This document shows, in pieces, positions 36,007 to 44,497 of a DNA stretch of 64,000 nucleotides. The notes beneath the pieces are model-generated. The model made no database searches. It was not told where the DNA came from and saw only the letters and a program-made list of their open reading frames with translations. The translations under genes and the position numbers were made by a program. The first letter of the stretch is position 1. Each line of letters opens with the position of its first letter. This stretch comes from Spartobacteria bacterium (GTDB taxonomy: Bacteria; Verrucomicrobiota; Verrucomicrobiia; Chthoniobacterales; Chthoniobacteraceae), in the NCBI GenBank assembly GCA_021324825.1, contig JAJPII010000015.1:62001-126000 (forward strand), in the 5' to 3' direction.

Positions 36007-36737
36007 AGCGCGTCCATGACTATCGCTTCCTGCTGGCGCGCTGGCGAAAGGTCGCGCGCGAGACCGGCATGAAGATGGGCAAACTCCCGCCCAACGTCGA
36101 GCCCGAGATATTCTACCTGAAGTCGAAAAATCTTCCCGAGAGCGGAGCCGTTTACATCTCGGCCGGAATCCACGGCGACGAGCCGGCCGGAACCGAAGCG
36201 CTCATCACCTGGGCGGAGGCGAACCTGAAACGGCTGGCAAAACTCCCGTGCATCTTTTTCCCGTGCCTGAACCCGTGGGGCCTCATCAACAACTGCCGCA
36301 TGGACCAAACCGGCCGCGACCTGAACCGCGTCTTTCAACACGACGAAGCGCCGTGCATCCAGATGCTGAAGGCGTTGATCAAGCCGCACCGGTTCGCCCT
36401 CGCGCTGACTTTGCATGAGGATTACGACGCGCAGGGCTTCTATATATATGAGGTCGAGCGGGTGAAACCGTTCTGGGGCGAACGCCTGCTGGCCGCCGCG
36501 CGGCAGTACATCCCCGCCGACGCCCGGCCGACCATCGAGGGGCGCAAGGCGCGGAACGGCCTCGTCCGCCGGAAGGTCGATCTGAAGAAATTCCCCAATC
36601 TCCCCGAGGCGGTCTATCTCCACCTGAATCAATCCGACAGGACGTTCACCACGGAGACCCCTTCGGAATTCGACATCGGGCTGCGAGTGCGCGCGCAGAT
36701 CGCCGTCATCGACGAATGCCTCCGGCTTCTCGCATGA
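36003..36737 (+). CDS. M14-family zinc amidase, MpaA-like murein peptide amidase
   Basis: 244 residues. Zn motif 'GIHGDEPAGTEAL' (HxxE), 'NPWGLINNCRMDQTGRDLNRVF', and 'LTLHEDYDAQGFYIYE' (third His). Small one-domain M14 proteins of this type include MpaA, which removes meso-diaminopimelate from recycled murein tripeptide, and succinylglutamate desuccinylase-like proteins. The ATGA overlap with mpl points to a role in murein peptide recycling. Confidence 0.85.
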   Translation: MKRVHDYRFLLARWRKVARETGMKMGKLPPNVEPEIFYLKSKNLPESGAVYISAGIHGDEPAGTEALITWAEANLKRLAKLPCIFFPCLNPWGLINNCRMDQTGRDLNRVFQHDEAPCIQMLKALIKPHRFALALTLHEDYDAQGFYIYEVERVKPFWGERLLAAARQYIPADARPTIEGRKARNGLVRRKVDLKKFPNLPEAVYLHLNQSDRTFTTETPSEFDIGLRVRAQIAVIDECLRLLA

Positions 36738-37147
36738 AAAAGGCGCTCGGAATCGACCTGGGCGACGTGCGGATCGGCCTCGCGATGTCGGATGATCTCG
36801 GCATGCTGGCGCATCCGCTGGAAACATTGCGGGCGGATGAAAAGCCCCTCGAGCGCATCGCGCAAATCATCGAGCGCGACAAGGTCGAGATCATCATCCT
36901 CGGCATGCCGCGCAACATGAACGGCACGTACGGCCCGGCGGCGGAAAAGGCCAGGGCGTTCGCCGGGCGCCTGAAAACCGCAGTGAAGTGCGAGGTGAGA
37001 TTTTGGGACGAGCGCCTCAGCACGGTCGCGGCGGGCAAGGCGCTGCAAGCGAGCGGCAGGAACAGCAAGAAGAGCAGGCCGGTGATCGACCAGGTCGCCG
37101 CGCAGTTCATCCTGCAAGGCTACCTCGACTCGCTGGCGCTCTCCTAA
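36734..37147 (+). CDS. ruvX: Holliday-junction resolvase-like / pre-16S rRNA nuclease (YqgF)
   Basis: 137 residues, RNase-H fold. 'ALGIDLGDVRIGLAMSDDLG' at the N-terminus, 'IILGMPRNMNGTYGPAAEKARAF' across a loop, and 'WDERLSTVAAGKAL' and 'PVIDQVAAQFILQGYL' carry the conserved acidic residues. The ATG at 36734 overlaps the upstream stop. The stop TAA is followed at once by repeat copy 4. Confidence 0.94.
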   Translation: MKKALGIDLGDVRIGLAMSDDLGMLAHPLETLRADEKPLERIAQIIERDKVEIIILGMPRNMNGTYGPAAEKARAFAGRLKTAVKCEVRFWDERLSTVAAGKALQASGRNSKKSRPVIDQVAAQFILQGYLDSLALS

Positions 37148-37262
37148 GAGCGTATCCCTGCACTATTCGCCCGCTCTTTGGGGTTGTAGAGGCGGCTGTG
37201 CCAGCCGCCTGGAGCGGGAAGGCAACGCCCAAAGCGCCATGCGGTTCCACGCTCTAGGCTAG
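37145..37262. repeat. REP-doublet / MITE-like inverted repeat, copy 4
   Basis: Starts at the ruvX stop (TAAGAGCGTATCCCTGCAC, a variant end). GTAGAGGCGGCTGTGCCAGCCGCCT is intact at 37186-37210. The second unit is reduced to 'GCGGTTCC', and the right end is CACGCTCTAG. It lies between convergent ruvX and the SulP gene. Confidence 0.85.
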
Positions 37263-37269
37263 GCTTAGA

Positions 37270-38916
37270 CTAGGCCGCCAGTTCCCGCACCCGTTCCAGC
37301 GCGTGATCGGTGTCGGCGCAGAACTTGTGGATGCCGAGCCGGTCCACCAGCCCCGACTCGTACATCACCTTCATCGGCTGCGGCTGGACCGCCGTGAGGA
37401 AGACCTTCGCGCGGCCCCGGTGCAGCTTGTCGATCGCCACCTCGAAGGCGTGCAATCCGCTGGCGTCCATCGCGGGGACGTTGCGCATCCGGAAAATAAC
37501 CGCGCGCGGAACGCCCCCCGAAGACGCGAGCGCCTGTTCCAATTTTTCGGCGGCCGCGAAGAACAGCGGCCCCTCGATGCGGAACAGCATCACGCCCGGA
37601 GGCACGTCTTTTCCTAGAATGCTGTGCGAACCCGGGCCTTCCACTTCGCTGTCCGGGGTGACGATCCGCACATGCGTCACTTCCTCCATTTGCCGCATGA
37701 ACAACACGACGGCCATGAACATCCCGGCGCCAACGCCGATTGTGAGATCGAAGACCACCGTCAGGCCGAACGCCGTGACGAGCACGCCGAAGTCAGCCCT
37801 GGGTCCGCGCCAAAGCTCGACGAAGGTATGCCACTCAGCCATTCGAAACGCCACCAGCAGCAAAACCGCGCTGAGAGCGGCGAGCGGGATGAAGCTCACC
37901 AGCGGAGCCGCCGCCAGGGCCACGACCAGAAGAACCAAGGCGTGGACGATCCCCGCCACCGGCGAGCGTGCGCCGCTGCGGATATTCGCCGCCGTCCGCG
38001 CGATGGCGCCTGTCGCCGCGATGCCTCCCGCGAGCGGACTGAGCAAATTTGCGAGGCCCTGGGCCAGGAGTTCCTGGTTCGGATTGTGCCTGGTGTCGGT
38101 CATTCCGTCGGCGACCATGGCGGAAAGAAGAGACTCGATGGCGCCCAGCGACGCGATGGTGAAGGCCGCGCCCATCAGCGTCCGCATGGCATCCAGGGAT
38201 ACGGTCGGGAAATGCCATTGCGGCCAGCCTGAAGGGATGCCGCCGAACTTTGAGCCGATGGTTGCCACGTGCCAGCCGGCAAGGTGCGCCGCGAGCGTCG
38301 CCGCGATGACGGCTACGATGCTCGGCGGCACGCGCCCGGTGATCCGGGGCCAAAGCGCATTCACAGCCAGGGTCAATCCGCCGAGCGCAACCGCCTGCCA
38401 GCGAATGAGGCCGAGATGGTTCACGAGCGCGGCGACCTGCTGGGGAACGTGCTCGGGCATTTTCAGCCCGAGACCGAGGAATTCATTGAGCTGGCCGCAA
38501 AAGATGATCACCGCGATGCCGCTCGTGAAACCGGCGACAACCGGGTACGGGAAAAATTTAAGGATCCGTCCCATCTTCAGCGCTCCGAGCATGATCAGCA
38601 TGGCGCCCGCCATCATGGTCGCCAGGGCCAGCCCGTCATAACCGTGCTGGGCGACGATGGAAAAAAGCACCGGAACAAACGCCCCGGTCGGCCCCGCGAT
38701 CTGAAAGCGCGATCCGCCTAGCAATCCGACCACGACGCCCGCTATGATCCCCGTCCAAAGCCCCTGCTGCGGCGATACGCCGGACGCTATGGCGAACCCG
38801 ATGGCCAGCGGAAGAGCGATGACGCCGACGGTAAGGCCCGCGCCGAGATCGGCGAGAAAGTCCGCGCGCCGATAATTGCGAAGCGCCGGGAGCAGGGCCG
38901 GAAAGAACGTGCGCAT
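37270..38916 (-). CDS. SulP-family anion transporter with STAS domain
   Basis: 548 residues. About twelve transmembrane helices (roughly 15-420), with 'GLTVGVIALPLAIGFAIASGVSPQQGLWTGI' interrupted by a turn and 'GLLGGSRFQIAGPTGAFVP' as the SulP consensus. A STAS domain follows (about 440-548, 'FRIEGPLFFAAAEKLEQAL', 'VPAMDASGLHAFE'). Substrate could be sulfate, bicarbonate, nitrate or another anion. No sulfur-assimilation gene adjoins it. Confidence 0.93.
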   Translation of the reverse strand: MRTFFPALLPALRNYRRADFLADLGAGLTVGVIALPLAIGFAIASGVSPQQGLWTGIIAGVVVGLLGGSRFQIAGPTGAFVPVLFSIVAQHGYDGLALATMMAGAMLIMLGALKMGRILKFFPYPVVAGFTSGIAVIIFCGQLNEFLGLGLKMPEHVPQQVAALVNHLGLIRWQAVALGGLTLAVNALWPRITGRVPPSIVAVIAATLAAHLAGWHVATIGSKFGGIPSGWPQWHFPTVSLDAMRTLMGAAFTIASLGAIESLLSAMVADGMTDTRHNPNQELLAQGLANLLSPLAGGIAATGAIARTAANIRSGARSPVAGIVHALVLLVVALAAAPLVSFIPLAALSAVLLLVAFRMAEWHTFVELWRGPRADFGVLVTAFGLTVVFDLTIGVGAGMFMAVVLFMRQMEEVTHVRIVTPDSEVEGPGSHSILGKDVPPGVMLFRIEGPLFFAAAEKLEQALASSGGVPRAVIFRMRNVPAMDASGLHAFEVAIDKLHRGRAKVFLTAVQPQPMKVMYESGLVDRLGIHKFCADTDHALERVRELAA

Positions 38917-38963
38917 GACAATTGGAAAGCCAAAGGGAACCTCCCGTTCTTTGCAACGATTTT

Positions 38964-39707
38964 ATGCCGGATAGACTCGTGCGGCTGAAACTCATCGTCG
39001 CCTACGACGGCGGCCCGTACCTCGGCTGGCAGAGCCAGAAGGGCGGCAACACCGTGCAGGACATCCTGGAGGGAGCCTTCGCCGCGATCCTGGGCGGGCG
39101 CACCGCCGTCCACGGCGCGGGCCGCACGGATGCGGGCGTCCACGCGCTGGGCCAGTGCGCCCATGCGGATGTGGAGGGAAGCCGCCTTGCCCCCTGGGAA
39201 TGGCGCAACGCGCTCAACGCGCGGCTCCCGAAAGAAATCCGCATCCTCCGCTGCACCCGCGCGAACGCCGCCTTCCACGCGCGCTTCTCCGCGCGCGGGA
39301 AAATCTACACGTACCGCATCTGGAACGACGTGGTCCTTCCGCCGTTTGAAGCGGGGCGCGCGTGGCATCTTGTCGGGAAGATCGACATGGACATTCTCCA
39401 AAACCGCGCTGCGCTGCTTGCCGGGAAACATGATTTCGCGGGCTTCTCCGCCAATCGCGGCCATCCGCCCGCCGACACCGTCCGCGAGCTCTCCAAGGTG
39501 CGGGCGCGCAAGCGCGGCCCGCTGCTGACGCTGACATTCCAGGGGACGGGTTTTCTATACAAAATGGCGCGTCTCATGACGGGAACGCTGGTTCGCTGCG
39601 CCCAGGGCAAGGCCGATCCCGCCTTGGTACTCGAGACGCTGGGCGGGAAAAAAACAAGCTTTGCCGCGCCCGCCGAAGGCCTCTGCCTTACGCGCGTTTT
39701 GTATTAG
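38964..39707 (+). CDS. truA: tRNA pseudouridine(38-40) synthase
   Basis: 247 residues from the ATG at 38964. The catalytic Asp is in 'VHGAGRTDAGVHALGQ'. Also 'LIVAYDGGPYLGWQSQ', 'YRIWNDVVLPPFE' and 'LTFQGTGFLYKMARLMTGTLV', split. Modifies positions 38-40 of tRNA. The stop TAG is the first triplet of repeat copy 5. Confidence 0.95.
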   Translation: MPDRLVRLKLIVAYDGGPYLGWQSQKGGNTVQDILEGAFAAILGGRTAVHGAGRTDAGVHALGQCAHADVEGSRLAPWEWRNALNARLPKEIRILRCTRANAAFHARFSARGKIYTYRIWNDVVLPPFEAGRAWHLVGKIDMDILQNRAALLAGKHDFAGFSANRGHPPADTVRELSKVRARKRGPLLTLTFQGTGFLYKMARLMTGTLVRCAQGKADPALVLETLGGKKTSFAAPAEGLCLTRVLY

Positions 39708-39844
39708 GTATGCACGTTGCCAACTCTTGGTCGCCTTACTAAAGAACTGGAAGCGCCTGGCGCTTTGGCGTTGCCTCCCGCTCCAGGCGGCTGGCACAGC
39801 CGCCTCTACAACCAAGAGTGGGCGAAAAAATGCATGACAGGCTA
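39705..39844. repeat. REP-doublet / MITE-like inverted repeat, copy 5
   Basis: Occupies the whole gap between two convergent genes. Its left TAG is the truA stop, and its right CTA is the stop (TAG on the minus strand) of the STN-like gene. The left REP unit is degenerate. The right one is intact (AGGCGGCTGGCACAGCCGCCTCTAC, 39785-39809) and is followed by AACCAAGAGTGGGCG and AATGCATGACAGGCTA. Confidence 0.9.
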
Positions 39845-40351
39845 AACGCCGCGGTCTTTGACCGTCACAGCGTATTTTTCGTAGTTGAATGTCACCCCGC
39901 CCATGTCGCCGACGTAGCGCAGCACTTCGGTGAACGGGACGTTCTCCAGCTTCAAGGTCACCTTCCGCGATTGAAGGTCATCCGGAGGGATCTGGACGAC
40001 GAAGTTGACGCGGGTCTTGCCTTCGGTTTGCTTTTCGACGGTCTGTTTCAGGTAAATGAGCGTCGCGCCGAGAGTGGCGTCGCGCAGGTCGATCTTTGGG
40101 ATGATGACGGCGGCATAGGCGCTCGCGGCGTCCTTTGAAGCGTTCGCCGGTTGCTGGACGGCGATCATTCGCAAATAAGTGGCGGCTGTCTGGTTGGCGG
40201 GGTCGATGGCCAGGATCATCTGGAAATCCTCCTTCGCCTTTTTAAGATCGCCGCTGGTGTAGGCGCGCCGGCCTTCGGCGAGCAGCCCGGGGATTTCCTG
40301 TCCGAAGGCGATGCTTGCCAGGAACGCGGCGGCCAGAGGGAGAACTTTCAT
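39842..40351 (-). CDS. Secreted protein with TPR-like and STN/secretin-N-like domains
   Basis: 169 residues from the ATG at 40349-40351. Signal 'MKVLPLAAAFLASIAFG', one TPR-like unit ('GRRAYTSGDLKKAKEDFQMIL') and a domain with 'IPKIDLRDATLGATLIYLKQ' and 'VTLKLENVPFTEVLRYVG'. The latter is like the STN/N0 domain of secretins and TonB receptors. There is no secretin pore here, so the protein is probably an accessory or free-standing periplasmic factor. It is divergent from the exosortase gene, 79 bases away. Confidence 0.7.
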   Translation of the reverse strand: MKVLPLAAAFLASIAFGQEIPGLLAEGRRAYTSGDLKKAKEDFQMILAIDPANQTAATYLRMIAVQQPANASKDAASAYAAVIIPKIDLRDATLGATLIYLKQTVEKQTEGKTRVNFVVQIPPDDLQSRKVTLKLENVPFTEVLRYVGDMGGVTFNYEKYAVTVKDRGV

Positions 40352-40430
40352 TGGCGCAATTTCATCCCGCGGCGGACCAAACACAAGAAGGGTCATTTGA
40401 ATTTGCCGCCCGTTCCCGTAGGGTGCCGCC

Positions 40431-41315
40431 ATGGCGAACACCCGCTCCCTGGCGCTTCTTCTGCTGAACGCGGGCGTGCTCGTGTACTTTTTCTGTTTCG
40501 CGCCGCTCTTCCATTACGGCACGGAGACGACGTTGCGCTGGGCCTGGAACGCGTGGAGCGACCCGGAACAGGCGCACGGGAAACTCGTGCCGTTCATCGC
40601 GCTGTTTCTCGTCTGGCGCGAACGGGAGAAACTTCGCGCCGCGCGCAAGGCGGGCTCGAACAAAGGGCTGATTTTCGTCGCGACGGGCGCGTTGTTCTTT
40701 GTCCTGAGCGCGCGCTGCCTGGAGCCGCGCATCGCGCTGGCCGCGCTTCCGTTGCTGATTTACGGCTCGATTCTCTTCCTGTGGGGCAAAGAAACGGCGC
40801 GGGTATGCGCGTTCCCGTGCGCGCTGCTGGCGTTCATGCTTCCCTGGGCCGCCGCCGAGCAGGCTACGAATCGGTTGCAGTTCCTCATCACGAACGTGGT
40901 CGGGACTCTGTCGAACGGGTGCGGCATCCACACACAGGCGGTTGGGACGACCCTGACCGCCGCGGACGGCAGCTTCCGTCTGGAGATAGCCGACGGGTGC
41001 AGCGGCGTGCATTCCCTCACCGCCATAACCCTGCTGACCGCCGTGTTCGTGCACATAACCCAGAACCGGCTTTGGAAAAAAATCGCGATCTTCGCCTCGT
41101 CCGCGGTTTTCGCCATCCTTGGAAACGTGGCGCGGATATTTTCGGTCATCCTCGTCGCGAAATTCGCGGGCGAAAAGGCCGCTGCGCATTGGCATGAATA
41201 TGCCGGGTTTATTTCCTTTCCCATCGCCATGGCGGCGATGGTCGGGTTCAGCAAGCTGCTGAATATCGACTACGGGAAATATCTCGCCGCCCCGGAGGTT
41301 TCCTATGACTACTAG
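40431..41315 (+). CDS. Exosortase (PEP-CTERM sorting membrane protease/transpeptidase)
   Basis: 294 residues with about eight transmembrane helices. The predicted catalytic triad of the exosortase/archaeosortase family is visible: Cys190 in 'ADGCSGVHSL', Arg235 in 'GNVARIFSV' and His255 in 'HWHEYAGF'. It is followed with an 11-base overlap by an EpsI gene. It should process PEP-CTERM-tailed proteins such as the candidate at 24960. The subtype (XrtB/D etc.) cannot be told by eye. Confidence 0.93.
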   Translation: MANTRSLALLLLNAGVLVYFFCFAPLFHYGTETTLRWAWNAWSDPEQAHGKLVPFIALFLVWREREKLRAARKAGSNKGLIFVATGALFFVLSARCLEPRIALAALPLLIYGSILFLWGKETARVCAFPCALLAFMLPWAAAEQATNRLQFLITNVVGTLSNGCGIHTQAVGTTLTAADGSFRLEIADGCSGVHSLTAITLLTAVFVHITQNRLWKKIAIFASSAVFAILGNVARIFSVILVAKFAGEKAAAHWHEYAGFISFPIAMAAMVGFSKLLNIDYGKYLAAPEVSYDY

Positions 41316-41970
41316 GCGGCTGGCCGCGCTCTTTCTGATATTGTGCGCGGGGTTGGGAGCGGTCGGTTTCGTCCCGCGCGTGCAATATTCGCAGCCCGCC
41401 GGGATAGAATTGGCGCTGCCCGCCGCGCTCGGCGAATGGCGGGGCAGGAACGCCGCCGTCTCGGACAGCGAGCGGACGGAACTCGGCCCCGAAACGGAAT
41501 TCGTGCGGAAGCTTTACCGGAACGCGGGCGGCCAGGAGATATTCGTTTCCGTGGTGCTTGCGGGCCGCGACATGAATACGAGCATCCACAGGCCGGAGCG
41601 CTGCCTTCCTTCGCAAGGGTGGAAAATAGCCGGCGCCGGGACGCGGCGCGTGCGGCTGGACGGCTCGCGCGCGCTCGCTGTCACGCGATTGCGCAACCTG
41701 CGGCCGGCGAAGGACGGCAAAATGTTCTGCTGCCTCGATTATTACTGGTTCGTCGGTTGCAAGGAAACCACCCCGTCCCACACGACGCGGATGTTCATCG
41801 ACCTGCGCGACCGATTGTTGAAAGGATGCAACCAGCGCTGGGCTTACATCAGCATTCTCGCGGCTGTCCCCGGGGGATTCGACAGCCCGTCGGAAAAGCA
41901 GGCCGATGAAATGATGGCCGCTTTCATAAGGCAGCTTCTGCCAAAGGTGCAGAAGCCGGATGTGACCTAG
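41305..41970 (+). CDS. EpsI-family exosortase-associated protein
   Basis: 221 residues with one N-terminal signal/anchor. The EpsI pattern is clear: 'YRNAGGQEIFVSVVLAG', 'SIHRPERCLPSQGW', and 'DYYWFVGCKETTPSH'. EpsI proteins accompany exosortases and are thought to act in exopolysaccharide or substrate export; their biochemistry is unknown. It overlaps the exosortase gene by 11 bases. The stop TAG (41968-41970) is the first triplet of repeat copy 6. Confidence 0.92.
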   Translation: MTTRRLAALFLILCAGLGAVGFVPRVQYSQPAGIELALPAALGEWRGRNAAVSDSERTELGPETEFVRKLYRNAGGQEIFVSVVLAGRDMNTSIHRPERCLPSQGWKIAGAGTRRVRLDGSRALAVTRLRNLRPAKDGKMFCCLDYYWFVGCKETTPSHTTRMFIDLRDRLLKGCNQRWAYISILAAVPGGFDSPSEKQADEMMAAFIRQLLPKVQKPDVT

Positions 41971-42083
41971 AGCGTGTCATGCACTTTGTCCGCTCTTGGT
42001 TGTAGAGGCGGCCGTGCCAGCCGCCTAAAGTCTGAAGCGCCTCCCGCTCCAGGCGGCAACGACCCGGCAAATCGGGTTGGTCT
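41968..42083. repeat. REP-doublet / MITE-like inverted repeat, copy 6
   Basis: Left end TAGAGCGTGTCATGCACTTTG begins with the EpsI stop. Then CCGCTCTTGGTTGTAGAGGCGGCCGTGCCAGCC, in which one loop-side base differs. The second unit is broken after CCAGGCGG, and the right end reads TCTAG, just before the stop of the membrane protein at 42086. Confidence 0.88.
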
Positions 42084-42085
42084 AG

Positions 42086-42856
42086 TTAAATCCCGCGGAT
42101 GCGCGCGGCGGCCCAGCGCGAGAGGGCGCTCGCGTTATGGATCATCTCCCTTTCAAAGAACCGGAAGGAGGTGTGCGGCGAGGCGAGGAGGAGCATCACC
42201 GTCAGCGCGAGCAGGTTCATCATATAGATAACCACCAGCGAGAAGAAGGTGCCGTGAGTCTTCAGGTCGCTCTGGCCCTTGGGGATCATCCAAAGGGTGA
42301 AGCTCATGTGGAACGCCCATGTCGCGCCGATCAGCGCAAAGAGCAGCTCCCGGTAACGGCTCATGTCATAAAAAAGGCCGGCGCCCGCGTACACCAGGAT
42401 GACGAATATGCTGTAGAGCGGGAAAAAATACGGGGCCAGCGCGACCAAGAAGTTATTCGTATCCGTGATGATGTGGCCCCCGTCGCGGCGCACCTGGAAT
42501 TTTGAGACTCGCCCGCCCATCGCCCAGACCCAGAGGGCGTGCGTCAGTTCGTGGCCGAAGACGTAGATGAGGAGCGGGCGCGGCAGGCCGAAGAAGGCGA
42601 TTGTCCATAGCAAAGCGCCGAGCGCGAAGAACCAGAATTGCGGGCTGGCCCAGAAGCCGTAGTGGAGCGTCGCGCGGGAGAAGCAGGTGAAAAACGTCTG
42701 CGTCCAGATGATCGCGACCGGCACGAGAAAAACGCCGATGACGGTGTTGACCCACCAGACGGGGATGGTCGCCGCGGGCCGCGCGGCGCGCAATGCGGGG
42801 AAATGGGAGCGCGTCTCGGATTTAAGGTTCGTCCGGACTTTGGCGCTTCGTCCCAT
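42086..42856 (-). CDS. Multi-pass membrane protein with HExxH site, M50-like
   Basis: 256 residues with six or so hydrophobic segments. 'IYVFGHELTHALWVWAMGG' holds an HExxH zinc motif in or near a membrane helix, as in M50/site-2-type or related membrane proteases. 'TDTNNFLVALAPYFFPLYSI' is comparable to the NxxPxxPxDG-type second motif only in position. It could be an intramembrane protease, but the second metal motif is not convincing. No PDZ domain. Confidence 0.7.
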   Translation of the reverse strand: MGRSAKVRTNLKSETRSHFPALRAARPAATIPVWWVNTVIGVFLVPVAIIWTQTFFTCFSRATLHYGFWASPQFWFFALGALLWTIAFFGLPRPLLIYVFGHELTHALWVWAMGGRVSKFQVRRDGGHIITDTNNFLVALAPYFFPLYSIFVILVYAGAGLFYDMSRYRELLFALIGATWAFHMSFTLWMIPKGQSDLKTHGTFFSLVVIYMMNLLALTVMLLLASPHTSFRFFEREMIHNASALSRWAAARIRGI

Positions 42857-42868
42857 CGGAGGGCTGTT

Positions 42869-43426
42869 TTAGGCCCGTCCCATGTAGGCGCCGGTGCGCG
42901 TGTCGATCTTGACGATCTCGCCTTCCTTGATGAAGAGGGGCACCTGGACGCTCTTGCCGGTTTCCAAAACGGCGGACTTCTGCACGTTGTTCGCCGAGTC
43001 GCCGCGGACGCCTTCCGCGGATTCCACCACCTTCAACTGCACGGAGGAGGGGAGTTCGACCTGCACCGGCTTGCTCTCGATGCTCAAGACTTCCACCGGC
43101 AGGTTTTCGGTGAGGTAATCCTTCGCCTCGGCCAGGAGTTCCGGGTTCAGGGTCACGGTCTCGTACGATTCGGGGTCCATGAAGTGGAAGCCCTGCGGAT
43201 CCTTGTAGCTGAATTCCAGCGTGCGCCGGCTTACGTCGACGACTTCCACCTTTTCCGTGGAGGTGAACCGGACGTCCGCCGATTTGCCCGTGCCGATGTA
43301 GCGGATGATCGCCTGGACGAACGCCCGCAGGTTTCCCGGGGTGCGGTGCTGCACTTCGAGCACGATTGCGGGGTTGCCGTTGTAACGGATCGCCATGCCT
43401 TTGCGGAGGTCGTTCGCTGCTGCCAT
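42869..43426 (-). CDS. efp: Elongation factor P, with atypical tip loop
   Basis: 185 residues from the ATG at 43424-43426. Three KOW/OB domains: 'DLRKGMAIRYNGNPAIVLEVQHRTPG' spread over strands, then 'FSYKDPQGFHFMDPESYETV' and 'VPLFIKEGEIVKIDTRTG'. EF-P relieves ribosome stalling at polyproline. At the position of the usual modified Lys/Arg in the PGKG loop the sequence is 'RTPGNLRAFVQ', putting Asn32 at the tip. The usual post-translational modification therefore cannot occur there. 29 bases downstream of kpsF. Confidence 0.93.
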   Translation of the reverse strand: MAAANDLRKGMAIRYNGNPAIVLEVQHRTPGNLRAFVQAIIRYIGTGKSADVRFTSTEKVEVVDVSRRTLEFSYKDPQGFHFMDPESYETVTLNPELLAEAKDYLTENLPVEVLSIESKPVQVELPSSVQLKVVESAEGVRGDSANNVQKSAVLETGKSVQVPLFIKEGEIVKIDTRTGAYMGRA

Positions 43427-43458
43427 AAATATCGGGGTATATCGGGGTCGGAGACGTT

Positions 43459-44433
43459 TTAGAGAAGTTTGAAGCGCGCCAGGTCCTGCGAATCGACGAT
43501 GCCCACGGGCATGTTCCGTTCGTTCACCACGACGAGGTCGTCTATCCGGTGGTGTTCTAGCACATGCAGAACCTCCACCGCAAGCTTGTCCGGCGCGATG
43601 GTGACCGGGTTTGCGGTCATGAACCCGGCGACCGGTTTTTCCAGCAGCGCGGCGTCCCGCTGGAAGTGGCGGCCAAAGTCGCCGTGCGTGAAGATGCCCG
43701 CCATGCCGCCTTCCGGCGTGGTGATGACCGCGCACCCTGCATGGCGGCGGGCCATTTCGTGCAGGACTTCGCGCACCGTCGTCTCCGGCGCCAGCAGCGC
43801 CATCCGTTCCGGGCCGCGCATGATGTCGCGCACGCACAAGAGCAACGCACGCCCCAGCCGTCCGCCGGGATGGAACCGGGCGAAGTCCTCTTTTTGGAAG
43901 CCGCGCGCCTCCAGCAGCACCATCGCCAGGGCGTCGCCGAGCACGAGCATCGTCGTGCTGCTTGAAGTGGGCGCCAGGTTCAAGGGACACGCTTCCTGGG
44001 AGACGCTCACGTCCAGGTGGACGTGGCTGTTCTTCGCCAGCATCGAGTTCGGGTTGCCCGTCATGGAGATGATCCGCACCCCGAGCCGGATGAGCGCGGG
44101 CACGATGTTCAGGAGTTCCTCCGTCTCGCCGCTGTAGCTCAACGCGAGAGCAACGTCGCCTTCCGCCACCACGCCCAGGTCGCCGTGCAAGGCGTTGAGG
44201 GAATTCAGCACCACCGCGGGCGAGCCGGTGCTGGTGAGGGTGGCGGCGATCTTTTCGCCGATGTGGCCCGACTTGCCTACGCCAACGACGACCACTTTCC
44301 CCTTGTTCCGCACCGTGGAGAGGATCGTCTCGACAGCCGCCTGGAAAGAGGCCTGATCCAGCCTTTCACCCAGGCGGCGGACCTCGTCCCGTTCGATCTC
44401 GATGACCCTCCTGGCTTTTTCGAGGTAGTCCAT
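43459..44433 (-). CDS. KpsF/GutQ-type sugar-phosphate isomerase
   Basis: 324 residues: SIS domain (~40-200, 'VVVVGVGKSGHIGEKIAATLTSTG' across a turn, 'ALSYSGETEELLNI') and two CBS domains (~205-324, 'VREVLHEMARRHAGCAVIT', 'HRIDDLVVVNERNMPVGIVDSQDL'). Converts ribulose-5-phosphate to arabinose-5-phosphate, the first step of Kdo synthesis for lipopolysaccharide. kdsD is the expected function. No other Kdo genes are in the window. Confidence 0.93.
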   Translation of the reverse strand: MDYLEKARRVIEIERDEVRRLGERLDQASFQAAVETILSTVRNKGKVVVVGVGKSGHIGEKIAATLTSTGSPAVVLNSLNALHGDLGVVAEGDVALALSYSGETEELLNIVPALIRLGVRIISMTGNPNSMLAKNSHVHLDVSVSQEACPLNLAPTSSSTTMLVLGDALAMVLLEARGFQKEDFARFHPGGRLGRALLLCVRDIMRGPERMALLAPETTVREVLHEMARRHAGCAVITTPEGGMAGIFTHGDFGRHFQRDAALLEKPVAGFMTANPVTIAPDKLAVEVLHVLEHHRIDDLVVVNERNMPVGIVDSQDLARFKLL

Positions 44434-44465
44434 CTTTAAGACTTTTCAATAATGGGAAACATAGT

Positions 44466-44481
44466 TGGCACGGTGGTTGCT
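44466..44481 (+). promoter_or_regulatory. Sigma-54 (RpoN)-type promoter
   Basis: TGGCACG (44466-44472), four spacer bases, then TTGCT (44477-44481): a perfect match to the -24/-12 consensus with correct spacing. The expected start of transcription is near 44492, only ~6 bases before the ATG of the response regulator. No Shine-Dalgarno is visible upstream of that ATG. No enhancer-binding regulator gene is near. Confidence 0.65.
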
Positions 44482-44497
44482 AATAATTATCTCAATT

